Of a stretch of DNA of 64,000 nucleotides, positions 49,786 to 60,449 are shown in pieces. Below the pieces are notes generated by a model that saw only the letters and a list, made by a program, of their open reading frames with translations, did not search any database and was not told the DNA's origin. The stretch covers positions 1 to 64,000 of the forward strand of contig VCJN01003156.1 of assembly GCA_006384855.1 (NCBI GenBank), read 5' to 3'. The position numbers and the translations under genes were made by a program. Source of the stretch: Tetraselmis striata. Taxonomy: Eukaryota; Chlorophyta; Chlorodendrophyceae; Chlorodendrales; Chlorodendraceae. How positions within the stretch are numbered: position 1 is the first letter of the stretch; each line of letters opens with the position of its first letter.

Positions 49786-52290
49786 ATGGCCCGCACAAGA
49801 GCCTCCACGCGTGCGGTGACGGCCGCCCCGACGAAGCAGCCGGGGAAAGCCAGCGGGACGGCACCCGGCCGGAAGCGCGGCGCCGAGCGTCGGCGCCCGC
49901 CGGCAGTGCCAGCGGTCGGGGATGCGCCGGGAACTCTCGAGACGAGGAAGCAGCAGGTGTGTGAATCAGGGTGACGTATGTGGCATTCCCCAATAAGACA
50001 GCCCACCGTAGCGATGCTCGTTTACTGTGCGGAGAAAGGAGCCAATCCGGAGGGGGGGGGGGGGGTGTCTGACAGCAGTATGGACCTATTGCTGCTCGGT
50101 TTGCTGCAGAAACGATCAAATCTCCCGGCTCAAATCAGCAACGAGGCAAAGAACGCAGCTGCGCCAAGCGCCGAATTCGCGCGCGGAGGGGAGGTGCTGC
50201 TTCGCGTGGAGGACCCGCTGGTGTGGTCTCGCCGACTCGCATGCACACGCCCCTGGCAACCAATCTCGCACTGGTACCCCATCTCTGCTGGCTCCCTCTC
50301 ATCCCCGGAGGCATTGGCACTGCAGGTCAGAACAACGCTGCTACGGCGCCCCAGCGAGCGTAACCGCGCCCCCTACTGCGCGGATGTCCGGCTGCCCTGC
50401 GGACGGGAGGCCATCGCGCATCTGCCTAGCCTCGACCTGGGCGGCAAGTGCTTACCCGGCGCGACGGTATACGTCCGCCCAGCGAGGAACAGCAAGGGCG
50501 CGCTTGTGGGCCCGGACGCGGTGTCGCCCAAGTTTGGCACCCCGAAATGCGAGTTCATATGCCAGGTACCAGAGCGCCTCTAGGTCCAACGCATCCCTGC
50601 ATCTCAAAGCTGATTGTTGGGATGTTTTGATTTCCAGGCCAAGGTGGGTTTTACACAACTCCTATATATAACTTAAGTCCACACATGTAAACTTATATGC
50701 ATTATATGTATATGTATATGTGTATGTTTATATGTATGTATATGTATATGTTTATTATGAGGATGTATATGTGTATTCAGTATTTGTATGTGTATGTATA
50801 TGTGTATACATGCTTATTTCTGTACTACAGACCTTAAGATCGGGATGTGTTCCACGCCCGGGATGTACCTCTTTGCAGCATCCTCACAACTCTGTATGGC
50901 AGATGGTGGAGTGCCACGAGCCGGAGAACGCCCCGGATGGGTGCTTTGTGGGGGCGCATCCACGCTTCGGCGAGCTTGTCGCGCAGTCGCTGCTCCGCCC
51001 CGGCCCTGCGTTTGCGCCTCTGTGCGATAAACCCATAGCCAGCGTCCGGCGCGAGGTTCAGAAAGTGGCCGGCTGCGACATGCGGACGGACTTCCTGCTG
51101 GAGTTTGCGGATGGGTCGGCTATGGCTGTGGAGGTGAGGCAGTCCCTGATCTGTCATAGCGCAGCCACGTACTCCCTGAGCATTGGTTACGCCCCAGCAA
51201 ACCGATCTATGCGTACCCCAGGCCTGAGGACCCCCCCCCCCTCTCTGTGCAGGTGAAAAGGTGGGATGCAGAGCGCTCACATGCATCATGGGGACAAGCC
51301 GGGCCATCGCTACAATTCTCCAATCTTCTGTGCACTGATTGTTTCCGAACGTGGCTGTCCGTCTTCGCTGCTGACACAAACTGATGTGCCCCCCCCCCCC
51401 CCCCCCCTTCGCAATTAAAAAGTGTCGTGGACACGGACTATGCTCCTCAGACCGCCCCAAACCCTGAGCCGGGCAGAGGCAAAGCGGCGGTGCGTCTACA
51501 TTGGGCGGAGGGCCCCGTACAGGCGGGCTGCAATCTTCCCCTGGGGCGCACAGCATCAGTTGCTGGATCCGGAGGACAAGAAGTCCGCCAAGGTGGTGAG
51601 CACGCGGGCCATCAAGCACGTGCAGGAGCTTACCGCCATCGCGCAGGTACACGCCCCGCCCGCCGCGCACTGCTGGGGCTGAGGCCGCTAGTGCGAGGAA
51701 GGCGGCATGCATGTTGGCATGTTGAGCGCGCCATCCTCCTTTGTGTGTCCAGCGTTATGCCTCTCTGCTTATATTCTACATGAATGCATAGACATAGCAA
51801 GTGCGTCAACATACCTCTTTTCCTGTTTTGTAAAGTTCATGTTTGCATGCATCTTTGCAAACAGATCAAGGAGACAACCTCATCTTGGAGTTCGATTGAA
51901 TAGACACATACTTCGATTAAAAATAAAAATGATTACAATGAGCCATCCATACCACGGATACGTTTCCTACGTGCAGCGATTCCGATTCCTGTACGCGGAG
52001 TATATTCTGACCTGCCGGCGCCCCGACATGCACAGGGCACGCGCAGGGACAGGTCCTACCCCACCCTGTCCTCCGGAGTGCTGTTCATCGTCACCCGCAG
52101 CGATGCTGCCGCATTCCGGCCCAACTACGAGGCGTGCCCCGAGTTCGCCAAGCACCTTGTGGCGGCCAGGGCTGCCGGGGTCGCGATCGCGGCGTGTCAG
52201 GTAGAGTTTGAATTGGACAAGGACTCCGTCTGCAATGTGCTGTACAGGGGGACGCTGCCCATCGAATGGGACTGGGCTCAGCCATCCTAG
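49786..52290 (+). CDS. SfsA-family protein (sugar fermentation stimulation protein homologue), seven exons with an 8-nt micro-exon
   Basis: SfsA proteins are conserved, nucleic-acid-binding or nuclease-fold proteins in prokaryotes and some algae/plants; function here unknown. Exons: 49786-49956, 50110-50220, 50326-50565, 50903-51133, 51253-51260, 51423-51646 and 52036-52290, about 412 aa after one correction. Family features in order: RAPYCADVRLPCGREAIAHL, GATVYVRPARN, ECHEPENAPDGCFVGAHPRF (the VNTxxPN region), SVRREVQKVAGCDMRTDFLL, AVEVKSVVDTDYA (the EVKnV motif), AAIFPWG, STRAIKHVQELTAIA (RxxKHxxEL) and SGVLFIVTRSDAAAFRP. EVKSV is formed only if the 8-nt exon GTGAAAAG is used. One extra A near 51480-51485 shifts the frame between DTDYAPQTAPNPEPGRGK and RRCVYIGRRAPY; without it all phases close. 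The first 57 residues are basic and may target an organelle. Confidence 0.78.
50690..50815. repeat. TATG/TATATG microsatellite (in intron 3 of the SfsA-like gene)
   Basis: Runs of ATGTATATGTATATGTGTAT-type words. Similar low-complexity DNA fills GH3 intron 2. Confidence 0.85.
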
Positions 52291-52626
52291 CGGGCAGTAT
52301 GCGCAAATAAACAAACATCTGATACCGCGGCATGCCTCAGTCGCAGAATAGCGGGTCTGCTGTAAATGCGGGGCGGCTGCTGTTGCGTGTAAGGGGGCGT
52401 ACAGGGCGCGTGATTCCCATTTTGAAAGGGCCGATGTCATCGAGAACGCGTGTGCCGCCCAGGTTGTGGGCACTGTCACAATGCCATCTCGAATTGCTGT
52501 GGAGCTTGCATGCATCTCATATGGCTTGCACCCAGCAGGGCTGTTGAGGTGCTCTCAGACAGGAGTGTTTCATCCTGCGGCACTGCTGCGCTATCCCAAC
52601 AGTCAGTGGCCCCTCTGCTCACTGCA
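52291..52626. other. Short region between two convergent genes
   Basis: 336 bp shared as 3' flank by the SfsA-like and Fuseless-like genes. No homopolymer tract and no gene; both transcripts must end here or overlap. Confidence 0.5.
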
Positions 52627-53638
52627 TCACACGGAGCACTGGCCGTGCTCTGCACCTATTTTCGGGTGCTCTGAGCCTTCTGGCTCCGTGCGTTTCCGCA
52701 TCGCTTGCATCCCCACCACTGGCAGCGGCTCGCCTGCCTCGTCCAGCCACTGCCACGCCTCGATGTGTCCGTCGCGTTGGAAGCCGATGGGCGTGAAGGT
52801 GGCGGCGTGCAGGCTGTTGGTCAGCAGCAGCACCAGGGGCGCCACCAGCGCGCACACCCAGGTGGACAGCAGCCTGTCGCCGTAGAGGTCCAGGATGCCC
52901 CACAGGCCGCGCCAGAACCAGATGCCGGCAACGGCACTGACAAAGGTGAAGCCGCTCTCAGCAAAGGGCATCCATGCGGCGCTGTCGACGCGGCGGAGCC
53001 AGTGCAAGAGGCCGCGCCAACGAAGGACACGGTAGATGGCGAGCCAGGCGAGGCTGATACTCAGGGTGGCGAGGTAGCTGTGCAGCTTGTGCTCTGGCAG
53101 AATGTAGATGTCGGCCAGGTACCACCAGCCACGCCACATCGCGACAGCCGCGGGAGCCACCTGCCACACAGGCACAGGTACGCACACGTGCCTGCTTAGC
53201 CATGCATGTGTACGACTTCGCCGAGGCTCTGGGTTTCAGCCCGCTCCCATAGTCAGCGCGCCAGGGGATGAGCACACGAAGATGTAAATGGGCATGCTGC
53301 ATTCGCAGGTTAATGATCAAGAACACATTCGTAGTCAAGTGCGAGGGTGGTACCACGACGACGCTGAGCAGCGCCGCGAGGGGCGAGAAGGGCGCGCTGT
53401 CCACGACGTCGGCGACAGCCCGCGGGAGGGATACTTCCACGTTTGAAACGCTGCGTTGGAAGTCTCTGAAAGTGCCGCTCGCAGTTCGTGGCGATGCGCC
53501 GGGCGGGCGAGTGTATTCCGCGCTGGACCTCCGTCTGCCCCAGGTGGTCGTCGGTGTGACATGGACGGACGTGTGACCACTCCAGGAAGGAACTCTCGCC
53601 ATCTGTTCTTTGTTTGCGTCTGCCATTTGCACCGCCAT
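52627..53638 (-). CDS. Fuseless-like multi-pass membrane protein, two exons
   Basis: Minus-strand exons 53276-53638 and 52627-53160 join in phase to about 298 aa. The N-terminal 75 residues are polar; membrane segments follow: PLAALLSVVVVPPSHL, YLATLSISLAWLAIYRVL, FTFVSAVAGIWFW and WVCALVAPLVLLLTNSL. Two related motifs, MWRGWWYLADIYILPEHKL and FWRGLWGILDLYGDRL, resemble the RGxWxLxDxYxxP repeats of the Fuseless family, known from a Drosophila presynaptic membrane protein and from many protists and algae with no assigned role. Start chosen at MAVQMADANKEQ; MADANKEQ five codons later is equally possible. Assignment is by motif pattern only. Confidence 0.6.
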
Positions 53639-56600
53639 CGCGCGACGCCGGACACGCACACAAAGCCCTGCCGGGGGCGGTCGATGCGACCAGTCCGAGC
53701 CCTTTCGCTGTGCTTGATGACCCAGCGAAGCGGCTCTTTGTGTACCCGTAGCTCTGACGTGAAGCAGGGCGCGGCTTCATATTATTATAGGTACCACAGG
53801 GTACTACATGGAGCGTCGTGTAAGGATTATCTCGGTCTTACACCAAACCCATTGTATTATTATGTTGGTTCAACGGCGGCGGAGCAACGGCCGGCGCCAC
53901 GAAATAGCGACTACCCGTACCTGTAACTGGGTGGCAAGCGCAAGCCTGCGCCGCGCGGTGGTCCGCGCACCTTGTAGGAACGACCTTCGTACGGTCCAGT
54001 GGACGAGGGCCCACTGTGGATTGTATTGCATATTTAGAACCTTGCTATTGAAACGTCATTCGTCACATTCGCCAGTCGTCATCCGTCACGTGCGCTGAAA
54101 CATCAGTGCATTATAGCCGATAAAACGTGTGTACGACTCTTATATGTGGTATATCTAGCTCGAATGCTAGCTGCTATGTGGTACTACAAGCGTCAAAATT
54201 AATGAACGGGTAGGTATGAATCCGTGCGCAGGCTGCACGCCACATGTCGCCAAACCGATTGCTGCCCTGCGGGCACATATCCTCATCTCCCCTCGAGCTA
54301 GCCGGCCCTAATAGTCGCACAATGAATGCGACGGCGTATGGTGGACATATACGCATTTAGATCTAACATTGGTTAAATGCTACACAGCTACATCTTGCCG
54401 CCCAGATGTAAATGCGTTTGATCGCATGTACGTGGTGTTGTCTCTGGGGTTATCTAAGGTATTTCTATGCCTTACTCTCAGAACATGCGAGGTGATGTAA
54501 CGGCTATCTCGCGTGGCGAGCCCATGGCCGCGCTTAGCATATGCGCTTCAAAAATCAGCGGTACCCCTCCCCCCCCCCCCCCCCCTAGTGCGCGCCGGAA
54601 AAAAAGAAACTGCCGATCAGCAATGAAATGCGCAAAAGTCGCATTAGCACTTTAAGCACGCAGTTCGTATTAAGGTCACAGGGCGGCTGTAAACCGTGTG
54701 CGGTACTTAGCGACTAATGTAGTCGCACCCGCACTTGCGCCCGCTAAGACCGCGCTTAGTCCGCGCACCGTGGTTCGCGCGGCGGGACCGCCTCACTAAG
54801 AGGATATCTGCCCACTGCAAGAATCGAACCTGCTGACGGGCGTGCGCGCGCACGGAGAGGGGCACTTATACGCTCAGGCCGAGGACCGAAATTAATAATA
54901 TTTCGTAAGTAACAATATTGTTAATTTTGACGCTTTGTTTTTTGTATATTACTTTTCGAAATAAATGGCAAACCCTACTTTGCGTAGGGTCTGTGCTCAC
55001 GCGCAATCGAAGCGCGTGGCGCCAATGCTGATATAGGGGCATGTTGGGTAGAATTGCTGGCTACAACCCCCATGTTTTAGATTGAATTGATTTGGCCGTG
55101 TACATTGAGGTGTAGCGACTATGTAGATGTTAAAACGAGGCACGAATTTCGCACATCTCGCGTTTACATTAGCACAAATATTCAGAAAAAATATTCCTAC
55201 GCGCAGCGCATGAGGAGTCTTTGGCATAGCTCTGTAGCAAGAGACTGCCCGTAGATGTGGTCGCATGGTACCGCGAGTGATCCCGCATTGCGCCATCCCG
55301 CATTGCTTCCAGCCGCTCATAATGCCCGCGTACATCAACGTTACACAAGTTTTACACATGTCACGAGGCACGTACTCGAGTAGGAAGGAAAGTTTTTTGG
55401 AGTGAGCATGCGCACCCTTTTGGCAGCCGCTTCGTATGGTAGCGCGCTACTAGCTCTACACGGTGGGGCAAGCAAGCACGTATCCAACTCTTACGGCGCA
55501 CGCCGCAGGCGCGCGCCGTATGAGCATCTTAAAAACCCCAAAAGTCCAAATCGGCATATATCGGTTATATTTCCGTCATAATTGTACGATTTGAGCAGTA
55601 GTTGTCGCAACCCGAATCAATTTTAAACACCGGCAGGCCACCCCGCGTCCCCAGCTCGGAGGGTTTTCGTGATGCGTTGATACCCGATAAATGGTTACCA
55701 GGCAAGTAACTACCCTTGGAGTACATATTGCTTACCATTATTAATTTTGAAGCGTAGTGAGCAACCCAAATACGAAGTCATAGTGCATGCATGCTCCCAA
55801 CGATATCGCAGTGCCACGCAATACGTCCATGCTAGCTACACATGTCTGTACAATATCACGCCCTAGTTTTGCTTCCCTTGCAAGATATGCGCGCATATTG
55901 GTTTTGGAACGAACTTGGTTTCGGAGATCGGCAATAAATGCTTTAATTAAAAGTAAACGTGATTTTATATAATGTATGGCATCGGTTAATGTTCAGTACT
56001 TTAGACGATGGTCGCATGTGCATCATACATCGTCACGTGTGCGCAAGCCACGCGCCCCGTAGATTTGTTACCTAGCCTATGCATGGTGTTCATCGTTTGG
56101 AGATGTGTTTTGACGGCCGGCATGTGTCAGTGGGGCACTAATTATAACCGCAATTAGCATTGTGTGGGAGTTCCCGCCTATTTCCCATAAAGCCATGTGT
56201 GTCCTTGTAGATATACATCATATATACCTACATTGTATACCACTACAAGCCTTAGGGCGACCACCCCAAAGTGTCCCTATCTCACGCTGCGCTACGCGCC
56301 GCTCAGCGTGAGCGCAGTATCTATCTGCTATAGAATACATAAATAGTAAGATGGCGCGGAAGCCGAGGAGCAGCAAAGATGATCGGGAAGCGGTGCCGGT
56401 ACTATTGCAAGCACGCAACGGAAAGGTGGCAGCGGTGGCTAGGCAATTGCATCGTGATAAGCCCTAAGCCAATCATTCAACAACAATCGCGCATTGCACC
56501 TTGTGTGTTGTTGCATGGCGCAATCAAACGAATGTTCTTGCGATGTGTCACTATATGAATTCCTTTGCAGTATACTATTGCCATATTGGGTTCCGATGTG

Positions 56601-59600
56601 GTGGCAGCTTTAGGAATCGGCGAGTCAATGGTGTGGATTGTAGTGCTCGCCCGGTGATCCCCAAGGGACGCTTTGGGCCGAGTCATGGTGCTGAGTGCCA
56701 CTCCTCTCAATGATATGTTGTACACAGCATTTCCCGCGGTAACCCGTACGATATTGCAAAAACTGCCCGAATTAATGATCTGATACGCGCGGGGTTGGCG
56801 CCGTTGGTACAGTGTGCACCTGCAGCAACGCGACGCGCACATCGCGCGGCCCATTGCCCATGCTCTAGCCTCTAGCAAGCCCAACCACCGACACCGCGAC
56901 CGCCCGTAGCGCCGGAAGTAAATCATTATGCGGCGATGGTGGGCGTGTCTATCGCGACCGCTACGGCCGCGCAGGCGGCGTGCTGCGGGATCTCCGTGGC
57001 GAACCCGCAGCAACCGATCTGAGCGCCGACATAACCATAAACTCCATTCGCACCGATGGCACAGGCTCAGTCGAACCAGCTAGGGAAAAACGTACATTAT
57101 GTAGGCCATGTATTTTGACTAAGCTGCCTTTCTATCCGAGCGGTTTTGGCCCAAAAGGCGTATGGTGTCAGCAAAACGAGAATCCTCGATGAGGGTGGTC
57201 AATCGGGCCGCGGCAGTCGCGAGGGTGGACCTCTTGGCCGCCGTCCCGGGACATACACGCGCCCCGAGCTAGCCATGATCGCCATGTATCCTCGAAGTAG
57301 GGGGCAGGAGGTAGGGCTGCGGGGGCGGGAGCTGGAAAGTTGGACGAGGGTGTGCTAGTGAATTCATGATTCGCCGCCCGCAGTACGGGGCGGGTACTTC
57401 GGGCGGCGCGACGCGGATCCCGCGGCGCGGGGGTGCGGCGGACGGGACAGATTATTCGGATTGCGAAATGTCGTACGGGTTACTGCGGGAAGTGCGCACC
57501 CCGGAAGCAAGATCCATTTAATTCTGACAAGCACCCGTAATCCTGAACCATATGACATCATACCGCCGTTGGTGCGCAGTCTTGATTCGGAGGAGTACTG
57601 GTTCACACGGTAGTACGGCTTTGAGGTTGCCACTTGACAATGCACAATGATCATTGTCCTTTACCAACCATGCCCGCTCTGCTTTGCATCAGGCCGACAA
57701 CATGCTGTGCTATTCGGGTATTCCATGGTCGCGCCATCAATAACGGCGTAACATATAATGTCATCAACACAAAGTGACATTTACATCTAAAAAACATACA
57801 AAAACCTCAAACACATGTATGTTGTGTCATTATTACATTTTACATGTATTGACACATTAAAATTCTATGTCGTTGACAAACGTTCACTTTGGAGTGTCAG
57901 CCCTTAGAATCTGCCATGCTGATTTTTCAGCGTGTGGCTGTCATCTGACAATGACATATGGTGATGCTGATGTTGCTGACAAATTGCGCTGCCATACACG
58001 TCTTCACATATATCACCGCCAATTGACACCTTTATGGCTGGGAGGAATGTGAGGAGATCATTTTAGGGGGTTACAACCCTAGATCTCAATCTCACCAAGT
58101 GCCCTCCTACGTAATCTCATTTGCATTGCTGACTAGATCACCATACATGCTTGATAGCGCCGGCGTGGCATCCCGCCGAGTGCTAGGTATATACTGTAGA
58201 GCAGACCATTTTATAAATATTCTCACTTTTCACAACCACCAACTAACTATACATGGAGCCGACCATCTCGCTAGATAATACAAGTTTTAGTACGTCCGTA
58301 CAAGGTGGTCAACCTAGCGGACAAAGAATAATATGGTATGACGTATAATCCTAACAATGTCACATTATTAATCTACATTTGTATTCTTACACACACAGTC
58401 CATCGGCCTCTGATGCTGGCCATGTTGACCGCCGGCCGCGGCGCGCATCTCTCATCACGTCAACCATTGTTAGTACTTGAAGCCTTAATGGCGGTCCGAT
58501 AATCAACGGTATGAATACCATCCTACGATATTAATTACGAGGTGAGTCTGTCAGTATGTATCACCGCCGACTTTCGAAACGGTTTCGCATAGATTATTAA
58601 ATAGATCAACAATGTATCCGTTATATACTCCGTCATAATTCCGCGCAGGCCAAAATAACCGCCACGCTTACCTGCTGACTACATGTACAGTTACGCGTAC
58701 CGGCCGCCCGGCTGCGGCCGCTGGTCGGCCCGGTCGTCGCCGTTCTTTAGGTCTGCGGGGCGGGCACGGCGCAAAGCGCCGAGCCCGCCGCATTGACCAG
58801 ACCCGGCGGACGCCGGACGCCGTCATTCGTCCGTCGCCGGACGGCGGACAAACGTCGCCCGCGCGCCTCGCGCGCCTCGCCGCCCGTCCGTCGACGGACG
58901 CCGGGCCCTGGGTCGGCGGGTCGGTGGACGCGGGGCTGTACAATTTAGCGACTACTACGATTGATCCTTGCTGCTCTATGGATTCCACACTACTGCAACG
59001 GGTCTACTTTTGACTACATAATTACCGGTATAACATCCTCTGTTAATAAGCTAGGCGGCTTTGGCAGAGCCAGTTCGTAATTATCATTTTCATTAATCCT
59101 GACCGTGTGGTCAATATACGAGATAGATGCCGCTAATTGCCAAAATATGTTTATTGCCAGTAGTTGGGGTTTCCTTCCGCCTGGTGGGCGCTGCGCGCAT
59201 TTGCCAGCGAGCACGTTACATAATGTGGCGCGCAGCATGCAAACACACGCAACATCATATCGCACTAATAACGCGCAGGACGAGTGTGCTTCAACACCCA
59301 AAAGTTGACCGGGAGAAACTGTCGCATAACCGAGCACGGTCAACTCAAGCACGACGCCGTGAGTCGACCCCACTCGACGTAGAATTCTTATATAAACTAG
59401 CGGGCTATTTGCCGTCCCCATCTTCCATGTTCGCGCCCCGCCTACCATGTGGCGGGCCGCGTCGATGCTCGCGGGTTCGTCCCCTGCAAGACAGCCCCCT
59501 CCCTTGGAAATCTTTCCACCAAAAACTGATTATTTGAAATGTGAAATCTCGCGGAGGAGGATGAGTAGGTACCGGATCGCTGCCTAAACGGCCGTCATGG

Positions 59601-60449
59601 AGACGCGGCAAAGGTTTCACTGTTGCCAGTCATGTCCCGGGGGTGTAAAAAAGTAGGCACTTCGCGGTCCAAATATGGCGGGTGCTCCGCGGTCCAAATA
59701 TGTCCGCAAGCATTTACAGCGTTTTGCATGCCGGTGGGGTGGTACTTGCGGGGACACCGCTCGTACTGGGATCACCACGCCGCCCGCCCTCCCCCTCCTC
59801 TCCACCCCTCGCCCTTCCCCTTCCCTCCCATACCCGCCCACCTGTGCGTTGCGACGCTTCATGCGAATGGGTTGTCTTCTGCAGTGCTGGAGGATGTTGG
59901 TGCGCTGCTGATCGAGCGATCCGTATGTACATGTTTTGCTCGTTCATGAGACCACGCTTAGGGCGGCCGATGTGCGAGTGCGTTGTAATGGTACCTGTGA
60001 CTATTGGTCGTTCGGTGACCGCGTTGCATCGGAACGTGTGTGTTGTGTGTTAGTCCGGTCGCCGTATCGGGCGCGGGCACTCGGCGCGCTCCACCCATGT
60101 TGGATGTGTGTCCGGGTGGGGGAGTAGGGGGGGGGGGGGGGTTGCAGTGACTCCGCGGCCACTATATTTGTCTCGGCGTTTTTGCCCACCAGCTCATGGA
60201 GGGAACCGTATCGGGACCGCGTTCGCGAAGAGTTGGCGCGTCCTCGTACGATATATCCGAGGGTTACGATCGTGGCAAGGAGGGATTGGCATGAACATGG
60301 ATGAAGGTGAGTTGGCGGCTCTTCTCAGGCGTTGGCGGTGCCTTCCCTGCGGTAAACCCATTATGTGAACGCGGGATGTATCGGCGCGAAAACATGGCAC
60401 TTGCCGGAGGGGCAGCTGCTGCCGCTTTCTCTACCACTTCATCGCATGC
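53639..60449. other. Long gene-poor tract
   Basis: Nearly 7 kb without a gene I can support. The first part (to about 53780) may be promoter of the membrane-protein gene. The minus frame 56477-57013 (178 codons; ISLRGVALSTMTRPKASLGD) is the longest, but no family is recognised. At 57740-58000 TGTCA/TGACA words are unusually dense. A GC-rich palindromic island lies at 58680-58940. A short direct repeat, CGCGGTCCAAATAT, occurs twice at 59662-59700, and a family D repeat at 59590-59650. A tRNA T-arm-like stretch at 54815-54840 was not accepted as a gene. Confidence 0.4.
58680..58940. repeat. GC-rich island with dense inverted repeats
   Basis: Contains the perfect 16-bp palindrome CGTCCGTCGACGGACG, the near-mirror CGTCCGTCGCCGGACGGCGG, GGACGCCGGACGCC and two GCGCGCCTC direct repeats, within otherwise AT-rich DNA. 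No ORF fits it. Confidence 0.65.

Noticed and set aside
54795..54845. tRNA-like T arm on the minus strand (GCAGGTTCGATTCTTGC)
   Set aside because: The T stem pairs, but I find no matching 5' acceptor, D arm or anticodon arm at the right distances; at most a tRNA fragment.
56477..57013. 178-codon minus frame as a transposase
   Set aside because: No catalytic motif of any transposase family could be traced; left as unassigned.
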